A stretch of DNA of 5,475 nt. It comes from Nitrospirota bacterium (GTDB lineage: Bacteria > Nitrospirota > Thermodesulfovibrionia > Thermodesulfovibrionales > JdFR-85). Each line of letters starts with the position of its first letter. Position 1 is the stretch's first letter. Below are positions 1-4,815 of this stretch, piece after piece. Below the pieces are notes generated by a model. The model saw only the letters and a list, made by a program, of their open reading frames with translations, ran no database searches and was not told where the DNA came from. The stretch covers positions 1-5,475 of the forward strand of contig QIJG01000167.1 of NCBI GenBank assembly GCA_003232715.1. Reading direction: 5' to 3'. Both the position numbers and the translations under genes were made by a program.

Positions 1-533
1 ATAACACCTTCCGGCCTCTCCACCTCTATTATATTCAGGACATCTTCCAGTGTGAGGGGCTCAAAGTACAGCCTGTCCGATGTGTCATAGTCAGTGCTGA
101 CGGTCTCGGGATTGCAGTTCACCATTATGGTCTCATACCCCATCTCTTTAAGGGCAAAAACCGCATGGACACAACAGTAGTCAAACTCTATTCCCTGACC
201 GATACGGTTAGGGCCGCTGCCAAGGATCATGATCTTTTTACGGCTTGAAGGATTAGACTCACACTCCACCCCGGGAACCGATAACGAATCCTCTTCTCTG
301 TCCTCTGCCCCTTGCCCTCTGACTTCTAACTTCTGTCCTCTGTCTTCCAACTTCTGTCCTCTGTCTTCCAACTTCTGTCCTCTGTCTTCCAACTTCTGTC
401 CTCTGACTTCTGTCTCCTGACTCCTGTCTTCTGTCTCCTGACTCCTGTCTTCCAACTTATAAAACGGCCTCTCATAAGTAGAATACAGATACGGTGTATA
501 TGCCTCAAACTCTGCAGCACAGGTATCAACCAT
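1..533 (-). CDS. carB: Carbamoyl-phosphate synthase large subunit, second part (partial at window edge, separate frame from the first part)
   Basis: This is the continuation of CarB in a different frame from the upstream part; 177 codons are visible and it runs off the left edge. It begins with VDTCAAEFEAYTPYLYSTYE, the conserved end of the CarB oligomerisation domain. It then carries a charged insert of about 68 residues (codons 22-89, LEDRGQK and SQETEDR repeats). From codon 90 it resumes as ECESNPSSRKKIMILGSGPN, followed by the nucleotide-binding start of the carbamoyl-phosphate synthetic half (IGQGIEFDYCCVHA, VNCNPETVSTDYDTSDRLYFEP). I checked every codon from 533 to 3 and found no stop. 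The ATG at 533-531 overlaps the TGA of the first part (ATGGTTGA), so reinitiation by translational coupling is possible; no strong Shine-Dalgarno precedes it. Against a usual GxxPVYKxVDTC join, about 8 bp appear missing, so a frameshift in one carB gene, real or a sequencing error, is equally possible. The CarB identity is certain; whether it is a separate polypeptide is inference. Confidence 0.85.
   Translation of the reverse strand, partial: MVDTCAAEFEAYTPYLYSTYERPFYKLEDRSQETEDRSQETEVRGQKLEDRGQKLEDRGQKLEDRGQKLEVRGQGAEDREEDSLSVPGVECESNPSSRKKIMILGSGPNRIGQGIEFDYCCVHAVFALKEMGYETIMVNCNPETVSTDYDTSDRLYFEPLTLEDVLNIIEVERPEGV
302..455 (-). repeat. Tandem heptanucleotide array (22 units) inside the carB coding frame
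   Basis: On the + strand this reads as consecutive 7-mers: CTTCTGT, CCTCTGT, CTTCCAA, CTCCTGA, CTCCTGT and close variants, with no interruption from 302 to 455. A higher-order 21-bp unit of three heptamers (CTTCTGT + CCTCTGT + CTTCCAA) occurs three times exactly at 330-350, 351-371 and 372-392. A related 21-bp unit lies at 414-434 and 435-455. Because 21 is divisible by 3, each unit translates on the minus strand as the seven residues LEDRGQK. The left end (302-329) is more degenerate. It resembles the short heptamer tandem repeats known from intergenic regions of some bacteria, but here it lies within a protein-coding frame. Confidence 0.95.
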
Positions 534-2088
534 TTGCACGCATGCCGAGTTTCTTTCTGGTCCCCCTGATATCCGCCTCTTTGAGGCCTGTAAGCCCGGC
601 AATTCTCCTGTCTGAAAAACCCCATGATTTGGCCTTGTAAAGGAGTGGCGGAGCAGGGGTTGCGGGTTGCGAACATCTAATCTCGTTTTCCAACTCGACT
701 ATCTCTCTGATGTTATTCAGAAACCATGGGTCGATCCGGGTTATCTCATGAACCTCCTCAACCCTCAGTCCCTCTCTGAATGCCTGGGCTATGTACCAGA
801 TCCTCTCACTGTTTGGCGTCTTCAGCTTCTCCTTTATCACGTCAGGTTCTGCAATCTTCTCCTCCAGGCCGTAACTGTCTGCCTCCAGACTCCGCAGGGC
901 CTTTTGCAGAGACTCTTTAAAAGTCCTGCCTATTGACATAACCTCACCAACGGATTTCATCTGGGTCGTAAGTGTGGGATCCGCCTCCGGGAACTTTTCA
1001 AAGGCAAACCTCGGGATCTTTGTTACTACATAATCAATTGCGGGTTCAAAACTGGCAGGAGTCTCTCTCGTTATATCGTTTGGAATCTCATTAAGATTAA
1101 GACCAACCGCGAGTTTTGCGGCAATCTTTGCTATTGGAAAACCCGTTGCCTTGGAGGCAAGGGCTGATGAACGTGATACCCTCGGGTTCATCTCTATGAT
1201 AACCATTTTCCCGTCTTCGGGGTTCAGGGCAAACTGGATATTGCTGCCCCCGGTATCAACCCCTATCTCCCTGATGACTGCAATCGATGCATCCCTCATC
1301 CTCTGATACTCCTTATCGGATAATGTCTGTGCAGGTGCAACAGTAATGGAATCCCCTGTATGGATACCCATAGGATCAAAATTCTCTATGGAGCAGATAA
1401 TCACCACATTGTCGTTGCCATCCCTCATCACCTCAAGCTCGTATTCCTTCCAGCCAAGCACTGATTCTTCAACAAGCACCTGGCTTACCGGACTCAATTT
1501 GAGAGCATTCTCAAGGAGTTCTCTGTATTCCTCCAGGTTGTATGCCACGGCCCCGCCTGTACCGCCAAGGGTAAAGGCAGGTCTCAGTATCGCGGGAAAA
1601 CCAACATAGCCTACAACATCAAGTCCCTCTTTTATTCTCTTGACAGCACTGGAACGCGGAACATCAAGACCGATCCTGGCCATGGCATCCTTGAAGAGCT
1701 CACGATCTTCAGCCTTTTTAATGGCATGGAGCTTTGCACCAATCAGTTCAACCCCGTAGCGTTCGAGAATTCCTGCCTCAGCAAGCTCAACAGTGAGGTT
1801 CAGGGCTGTCTGTCCACCCATGGTGGGAAGGAGGGCGTCAGGTCTCTCTCTCTCTATAATCAATTCAATTATCCCGGTAGTCAGCGGCTCAATATAGGTA
1901 ATATCCGCCATTTCAGGGTCGGTCATAATGGTGGCTGGATTGGAATTAACAAGTACCACCTCATAACCCTCTTCCCGGAGGGCCTTACATGCCTGGGCAC
2001 CTGAGTAATCAAACTCACACGCCTGTCCGATCACTATCGGGCCTGAACCTATCAGGAGTATCTTCTTAAGATCGTCTCTCTTTGGCAC
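526..2088 (-). CDS. carB: Carbamoyl-phosphate synthase large subunit, first part (carboxyphosphate synthetic half)
   Basis: The first ATP-grasp half of CarB uses ATP, bicarbonate and ammonia channelled from CarA to make carboxyphosphate and carbamate. I place the start at GTG 2088-2086, not GTG 2094. The sequence GAGGTGAT lies 1 nt upstream of it, and the product then begins MPKRDDLKKILLIG like E. coli MPKRTDIKSILILG. With this start the known E. coli ligand residues keep their numbers: R129, R169 (LRPAFTLGGTGG), H243, Q285, E299 and N301 (EMNPRVSRSS). The oligomerisation domain follows (about 400-515). The protein ends after 520 residues at KKLGMRANG, a TGA lying just where PVYKxVDTCAAEF should follow; the full-length family is about 1070 residues. 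All visible active-site residues of this half are intact, so decay looks absent or very recent. Residues about 472-480 (SQPATPAP) are unlike the usual family sequence. It lies downstream of carA and the membrane-protein gene. Confidence 0.9.
   Translation of the reverse strand: MPKRDDLKKILLIGSGPIVIGQACEFDYSGAQACKALREEGYEVVLVNSNPATIMTDPEMADITYIEPLTTGIIELIIERERPDALLPTMGGQTALNLTVELAEAGILERYGVELIGAKLHAIKKAEDRELFKDAMARIGLDVPRSSAVKRIKEGLDVVGYVGFPAILRPAFTLGGTGGAVAYNLEEYRELLENALKLSPVSQVLVEESVLGWKEYELEVMRDGNDNVVIICSIENFDPMGIHTGDSITVAPAQTLSDKEYQRMRDASIAVIREIGVDTGGSNIQFALNPEDGKMVIIEMNPRVSRSSALASKATGFPIAKIAAKLAVGLNLNEIPNDITRETPASFEPAIDYVVTKIPRFAFEKFPEADPTLTTQMKSVGEVMSIGRTFKESLQKALRSLEADSYGLEEKIAEPDVIKEKLKTPNSERIWYIAQAFREGLRVEEVHEITRIDPWFLNNIREIVELENEIRCSQPATPAPPLLYKAKSWGFSDRRIAGLTGLKEADIRGTRKKLGMRANG
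657..670 (-). repeat. Short heptamer duplication GGGTTGC x2 in carB
   Basis: Two perfect consecutive copies of GGGTTGC (657-663 and 664-670, + strand) lie in the part of carB that encodes SQPATPAP, a segment that does not resemble other CarB sequences although the domain length is unchanged. It has the same 7-bp periodicity as the large array at 302-455 but a different sequence. Two copies can occur by chance. Confidence 0.4.
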
Positions 2089-2098
2089 AATCACCTCA
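2089..2098 (-). promoter_or_regulatory. Ribosome binding site deciding the carB start
   Basis: The minus strand reads GTGAGGTGATT immediately before GTG 2088. GAGGTGAT is nearly the complement of the 16S rRNA 3' end and sits at a normal distance for the GTG at 2088. For the alternative GTG at 2094 the core would overlap the start codon itself. Homology to MPKRxD N-termini agrees with the 2088 start. Confidence 0.75.
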
Positions 2099-2136
2099 CT
2101 GGTTGTTTATTATGAAAAAAGAGCCTGATATATCCG

Positions 2137-2160
2137 CAGATTTCTCAGATTACACAGATT
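2137..2160. repeat. CAGATT triplicate with 9-bp period
   Basis: CAGATT occurs at 2137-2142, 2146-2151 and 2155-2160, separated by TCT and ACA, in the spacer upstream of carB. Nine-base CAGATT-type runs of this kind recur in intergenic DNA of various bacteria as far as I recall, so this may be one copy of a dispersed family. It lies in what would be the carB 5' untranslated region if the promoter at 2161-2188 is real. Confidence 0.55.
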
Positions 2161-2188
2161 CTTATATTTAGCCACATGGCAATGTCAC
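2161..2188 (-). promoter_or_regulatory. Possible internal promoter upstream of carB
   Basis: On the minus strand GTGACA (2188-2183) and TATAAG (2166-2161) are separated by 16 bp, each one mismatch from the sigma-70 consensus boxes. It lies in the 131-bp gap between the membrane-protein gene and carB, the only sizeable gap in the carA-orf-carB run. This is a pattern match only; the rest of the gap holds the CAGATT repeat and nothing else I can recognise. Confidence 0.3.
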
Positions 2189-2219
2189 GAAACAATAATA
2201 CTCACACTGATTTAATTCC

Positions 2220-2822
2220 CTATACATCTATATATCTCCTCAGTTGATCAACAACTGCCTTGGCCTCTGATTCCGTCCCTGTGGTTAATATGACAAACCC
2301 TTCACCGTCAAACCTTAACTCCACGCTATAAAAATCCTTTCCCTCTCCAAACCCCGGGATAACGGTACCGTGCTGCAGGGATATCTTCTTTACAAAAGTT
2401 ACAGCATCGGGGTTCTCAGGTTCAATCCGTATGTGACTTATCCTGATATCATCAAGTGAGTCTAAAGGCCTTTTTATACTTTTGCCTCCAAAGGGTTTTC
2501 TGAGGGTTATGCTTACACTTTCTGCATCCAGGTCAAAGACGGTCTCAAGACAGGGTTCTTTAAACAGGTAAATCCTGGCAAGGGGGAGGACAACAATAAA
2601 AACCGCCACTGCTACCACATAATGAAGCAGGTGCAATTCGTGTCTGAGGGCAAAAAAGGCGAGCACTGCCGCAGCAACAGCAACAGCAACAAAACTCGAT
2701 GAAAACTCCCTGTTGAATATCCCGCTATGCAGGACACTACCCCGTTCCGCTTTAAAAGAGGTAGTCTTCAGCGTAACCCTGGGATCCTCTATCTCCACCC
2801 TGTATGTCTCGGATTCATTCAT
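2220..2822 (-). CDS. Two-TM membrane protein of unknown function, between carA and carB
   Basis: This 200-residue protein belongs to no family I recognise. A polar N-terminus (1-40) is followed by two hydrophobic segments, about 44-59 (VAVAVAAAVLAFFAL) and 66-87 (LHYVVAVAVFIVVLPLARIYLF), joined by a short HELH turn. A soluble C-terminal domain of about 110 residues follows, with alternating beta-strand character (ETVFDLDAESVSITLRKP, KDFYSVELRF, GFVILTTGT) and a final helix (ESEAKAVVDQLRRYI). That layout resembles small membrane proteins with a PH-like domain, but this is shape only. Its ATG overlaps the carA stop as ATGA and has no clear ribosome binding site, so it is probably translated by coupling with CarA. 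There is no evidence that it takes part in carbamoyl phosphate synthesis; membrane anchoring or channelling of the enzyme would be speculation. Confidence 0.8.
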   Translation of the reverse strand: MNESETYRVEIEDPRVTLKTTSFKAERGSVLHSGIFNREFSSSFVAVAVAAAVLAFFALRHELHLLHYVVAVAVFIVVLPLARIYLFKEPCLETVFDLDAESVSITLRKPFGGKSIKRPLDSLDDIRISHIRIEPENPDAVTFVKKISLQHGTVIPGFGEGKDFYSVELRFDGEGFVILTTGTESEAKAVVDQLRRYIDV

Positions 2823-3943
2823 CTGTTGCTTTCAATCATCTCCCGGAATCTCTTAAAGAGGTGCATTGAATCATTCGGCCCCGGACCTGCCTCAGGATGA
2901 TGCTGGACAGAGAAGACCGGTAATTCCACATGCTCCATCCCCTCTTCAGTGCCATCATAGAGGTTTTTATGGGTAAGCCTTACCTGCGTGCCAAGGCTGC
3001 CGATATCCACACAGTAATTATGGTTCTGGGATGTAATCCCGACCTTTTCCGTTAGTAGATCCATTACAGGATGATTACCGCCATGATGTCCGAATTTGAG
3101 TTTATACGTCTTTCCACCCAGGGCAAGCCCCAGGATCTGATGACCGAGACATATTCCAAAAACCGGTCTCCTGCCAAGAAGTTTCTTTACATTCTCAATA
3201 CCGTAAACCACTGCTTCAGGGTCCCCGGGCCCGTTACTCAGAACTATTCCATCAGGGTTCATTTCAAGCACCGCCTCTGCAGGCGTCTCAGCAGGCACAA
3301 CTGTTATATCAAAACCTGCATCTGCAAGATTGCGGAGTATATTGAACTTAACGCCAAAGTCGTAGACAACCACTTTTTTGAGTACCGGAACCTTCCCGGG
3401 GCTCGAATCATATTCCCATCTCCAAATTCTCTCGGTCCACTTGTACTCTTTGTCGGTGGTTACAAGCCTTACAAGGTCAACCCCGCCAATGCCCGGATGT
3501 CTCCTCACCTTTTCATACAGACTCTCCGGGATAAGGTCTTCAGTTGAAATAATTCCCATCCGTGCCCCGAAGTTCCTTATATGCCTCGTAAGCGCCCTTG
3601 TATCAATCCCCTGGATTGCCACCACGCCGTGTTTTTCAAGATACCCGTTAAGGGAGCTGATTGAACGCCGGTTGCTGGGATAATCCAGACATTCTTTTGC
3701 AACAAAGCCTTCGACCTTTGGCCCTCCTGCTGACTCATCATCCTCTTCATTCACCCCATAGTTGCCCATCTGAGTATATGTCATGGTGACAATCTGCCCC
3801 TTATATGACGGGTCTGTAAGTATCTCCTGATAGCCTGTCATGGAGGTGTTAAAGACCACCTCACCTTTTGTTTCCCCATCAGCACCAAAGGATTTACCTT
3901 CAAACACCATTCCGTCTGAAAGAACAAGCAAAGCCTTTTTCAT
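2819..3943 (-). CDS. carA: Carbamoyl-phosphate synthase small subunit (glutamine amidotransferase)
   Basis: CarA hydrolyses glutamine and passes ammonia through a tunnel to CarB, in the cytoplasm, feeding pyrimidine and arginine synthesis. The 374-residue length is normal. The N-terminal CPSase small-chain domain (1-150) shows FNTSMTGYQEILTDPSY (31-47). The class I glutamine amidotransferase domain (about 190-370) has NGPGDPE (237-243), the nucleophile C265 in FGICLGHQ, SQNHNY (305-310) and the His349/Glu351 pair in QHHPEAGPGP, so the catalytic triad is complete. ATG 3943 is preceded by GGAGG at a 4-nt spacing. The start is 13 bp after the stop of the PIN toxin gene, and its ribosome binding site lies just past that stop; the 3' end overlaps the next gene by ATGA. 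A decayed copy of its 5' part lies at 4625-4682. Confidence 0.97.
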   Translation of the reverse strand: MKKALLVLSDGMVFEGKSFGADGETKGEVVFNTSMTGYQEILTDPSYKGQIVTMTYTQMGNYGVNEEDDESAGGPKVEGFVAKECLDYPSNRRSISSLNGYLEKHGVVAIQGIDTRALTRHIRNFGARMGIISTEDLIPESLYEKVRRHPGIGGVDLVRLVTTDKEYKWTERIWRWEYDSSPGKVPVLKKVVVYDFGVKFNILRNLADAGFDITVVPAETPAEAVLEMNPDGIVLSNGPGDPEAVVYGIENVKKLLGRRPVFGICLGHQILGLALGGKTYKLKFGHHGGNHPVMDLLTEKVGITSQNHNYCVDIGSLGTQVRLTHKNLYDGTEEGMEHVELPVFSVQHHPEAGPGPNDSMHLFKRFREMIESNR

Positions 3944-3947
3944 TCAA

Positions 3948-3952
3948 CCTCC
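3948..3952 (-). promoter_or_regulatory. carA ribosome binding site
   Basis: GGAGG on the minus strand lies 4 nt before ATG 3943. It sits in the 13-bp gap between the toxin stop and carA, so carA has its own strong translation signal although there is no room for a separate promoter in that gap. Confidence 0.8.
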
Positions 3953-3956
3953 GGTT

Positions 3957-4370
3957 TTAATTTCTTTTCTTGCAGTCCTTGAACAGACGTAAAGTGCTGT
4001 ATTTTGTTATCACATCAAAGTGTCTGTCAAATGTCATCAGAAACAAATCATTCTCAATAGTTATCTGAGCGATTAAAAGGTCTACAACGCTTAAAGTAAA
4101 TCCATTTCCGGCAATCCCGTATCCCATCCTGCCTGCATCAAAGTAAGTTGATTCACTCTCTTTAACTTTATCCATAGTGCTGAACAAATCATCCAATGCC
4201 TTTAATTCTTTCTGCCCCTTTGCCCCGTTAATCAGCTCAAGGGCAATTATACCTGTATAAACCGCCCTTCCTGATTTAAGCAGAATAGAAATCCTCTCAA
4301 GAAGTTCAGCATCCTTTTTTCGGAAAAAATCTATCCAGACAGAGGTATCTATGAGAACCCTATCTCTCAT
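3957..4370 (-). CDS. vapC: PIN-domain toxin (VapC family ribonuclease)
   Basis: This 137-residue protein, a usual VapC length, is predicted to be the Mg-dependent endoribonuclease toxin of a type II toxin-antitoxin pair. The PIN acidic residues are present: D8 in VLIDTSVWIDFF, E45 in ALELINGAKG, D97 in LSVVDLLIAQ, and D115/D119 in MTFDRHFD near the end. I choose ATG 4370, giving MRDRVLIDTS, because PIN toxins start a few residues before the first Asp and this gives the usual short overlap (11 bp) with the antitoxin. The frame also allows an ATG at 4433, which would add 21 residues lying inside the antitoxin gene and looks spurious. It is normally kept inactive by the antitoxin encoded just upstream. 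The active site looks complete, so the toxin is likely functional. Which RNA it cuts cannot be told. The next gene, carA, follows after 13 bp. Confidence 0.9.
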   Translation of the reverse strand: MRDRVLIDTSVWIDFFRKKDAELLERISILLKSGRAVYTGIIALELINGAKGQKELKALDDLFSTMDKVKESESTYFDAGRMGYGIAGNGFTLSVVDLLIAQITIENDLFLMTFDRHFDVITKYSTLRLFKDCKKRN

Positions 4371-4554
4371 GCCTTGCTCTATCCCATACATCAGCAAATT
4401 CCAGCTTACCGGCCAGGGATAATATCTTTTCAATCCTTTTTTGTCTTATAAACTCTTTAAGCGATGCAATTACTGCCTCGGTTTTGGTCTTGCATTCAGA
4501 AACAGCAACTGCCTCCTCTATGAGTTCGTCAGGTATGTTTAATGTTGTCTTCAT
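4360..4554 (-). CDS. vapB: VapB-type antitoxin (ribbon-helix-helix)
   Basis: A 64-residue antitoxin. MKTTLNIPDELIEEAVAVSECKTKTEAVIASLKEFIRQKR matches the VapB family pattern (MRTTLNIDDELLxEAxxLTGxxTKTEAVxxALxEFVRRKR), an RHH DNA-binding N-terminus. The C-terminal tail LAGKLEFADVWDRARHER is the type that occupies the toxin's groove. It is predicted to neutralise the downstream PIN toxin and to repress its own promoter. GGAGG lies 4 nt before ATG 4554. The stop TAG lies inside the toxin gene (11-bp overlap). A perfect inverted repeat over a TATAAT box lies just upstream, at 4575-4590, and is the likely operator. Confidence 0.9.
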   Translation of the reverse strand: MKTTLNIPDELIEEAVAVSECKTKTEAVIASLKEFIRQKRIEKILSLAGKLEFADVWDRARHER

Positions 4555-4558
4555 AATA

Positions 4559-4563
4559 CCTCC
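4559..4563 (-). promoter_or_regulatory. vapB ribosome binding site
   Basis: GGAGG on the minus strand, 4 nt before ATG 4554; supports the antitoxin start. Confidence 0.75.
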
Positions 4564-4574
4564 AAATATATGTT

Positions 4575-4590
4575 TATAATATGTATTATA
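4575..4590 (-). promoter_or_regulatory. vapBC promoter -10 box within a perfect inverted repeat (putative operator)
   Basis: TATAATA-TG-TATTATA (+ strand) is a perfect 7+2+7 inverted repeat. On the minus strand a consensus TATAAT (4590-4585) lies 30 bp before the antitoxin ATG. A clear -35 box is missing at 17 bp; TTAACT further downstream could pair with the second TATAAA-like box at 18 bp. RHH antitoxins typically bind short palindromes over their own promoter, so this is the likely autoregulatory site. The region is very AT-rich, so chance palindromes are easier here. Confidence 0.55.
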
Positions 4591-4624
4591 TCATAGAGTT
4601 AAGAAATACCATATGTCCTTCTCC

Positions 4625-4682
4625 ATAGCCTGACATGGAGGCGTTAAAGAGACTAAGCCACTACTTTCCCACCAGCGCCAAA
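4625..4682 (-). pseudogene. Decayed remnant of the carA 5' region (codons about 19-38)
   Basis: The minus strand from 4682 down to 4625 aligns with the carA segment encoding FGADGETKGEVVFNTSMTGY. The part corresponding to TTTAAC...GGCTAT matches carA at 22 of 24 bases, and the TTTGG...GGG part at 13 of 15, by my hand alignment. Translated in two pieces it gives FGAGG and FNASMSGY, with a TAG and a net 2-bp deletion between them. Similarity stops at GGCTAT, shortly before the vapBC promoter. Upstream (to about 4728) a weak SLLIAQTV stretch may be the further decayed N-terminus. This is not a functional gene. It shows that part of a second carA once lay on the far side of vapBC. Confidence 0.75.
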
Positions 4683-4742
4683 TGGTTCAGGGGTCCGTTG
4701 AACCCTCACGGTCTGAGCAATCAGAAGAGAAATTTCCACCAG

Positions 4743-4758
4743 TCCGTATTTCCGTATT
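4743..4758. repeat. Direct repeat TCCGTATT x2
   Basis: Two perfect adjacent copies of TCCGTATT (4743-4750 and 4751-4758) lie next to the terminator. This is a short local duplication with no known role; it could be chance or a trace of slippage. Confidence 0.5.
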
Positions 4759-4789
4759 AAAAGAGCGGGGAGGTGTGCACTCCCCGCTC
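4759..4789 (-). terminator. Rho-independent terminator of the beta-barrel protein gene
   Basis: A perfect 10-bp stem, GAGCGGGGAG (4763-4772) with CTCCCCGCTC (4780-4789), and a 7-nt loop. On the minus strand it is followed by TTTT AAT. It starts 26 bp after the stop of the gene at 4816. It should isolate the vapBC-car genes from transcription of that gene. On the + strand it is followed by CGGTAAAAAAA, with no T-run, so it works for the minus strand. Confidence 0.88.
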
Positions 4790-4815
4790 CGGTAAAAAAA
4801 CCTGCAAAAACTCAG

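Noticed and set aside
229..420. Plus-strand open frame encoding repeated CPLSSNF
   Set aside because: It is the antisense reading of the heptamer array and carB. A 7-bp repeat without stop triplets opens several frames at once; there is no ribosome binding site or homology.
302..455. CRISPR array
   Set aside because: Units are directly abutting 7- and 21-bp repeats with no unique spacers and no cas genes nearby.
526..545. Programmed +1 frameshift at GGT TGA T, as in prfB
   Set aside because: The NNT-TGA pattern is superficially similar, but Gly tRNA would re-pair poorly with GTT and there is no AGGGGG-like Shine-Dalgarno at the right distance. Coupled reinitiation or a simple mutation fits better.
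326..676. Minus-strand frame ending in repeated SEDRSWKT units
   Set aside because: It overlaps carB in the third frame and is not homologous to anything. Its length comes from the stop-free heptamer array.
3071..3683. Plus-strand open frames within carA
   Set aside because: They are antisense to a clearly conserved carA with a complete catalytic triad and have no support of their own.
4371..4433. N-terminal extension of the PIN toxin from ATG 4433
   Set aside because: The 21 extra residues lie inside the antitoxin gene and do not resemble PIN N-termini; ATG 4370 gives the usual length and overlap.
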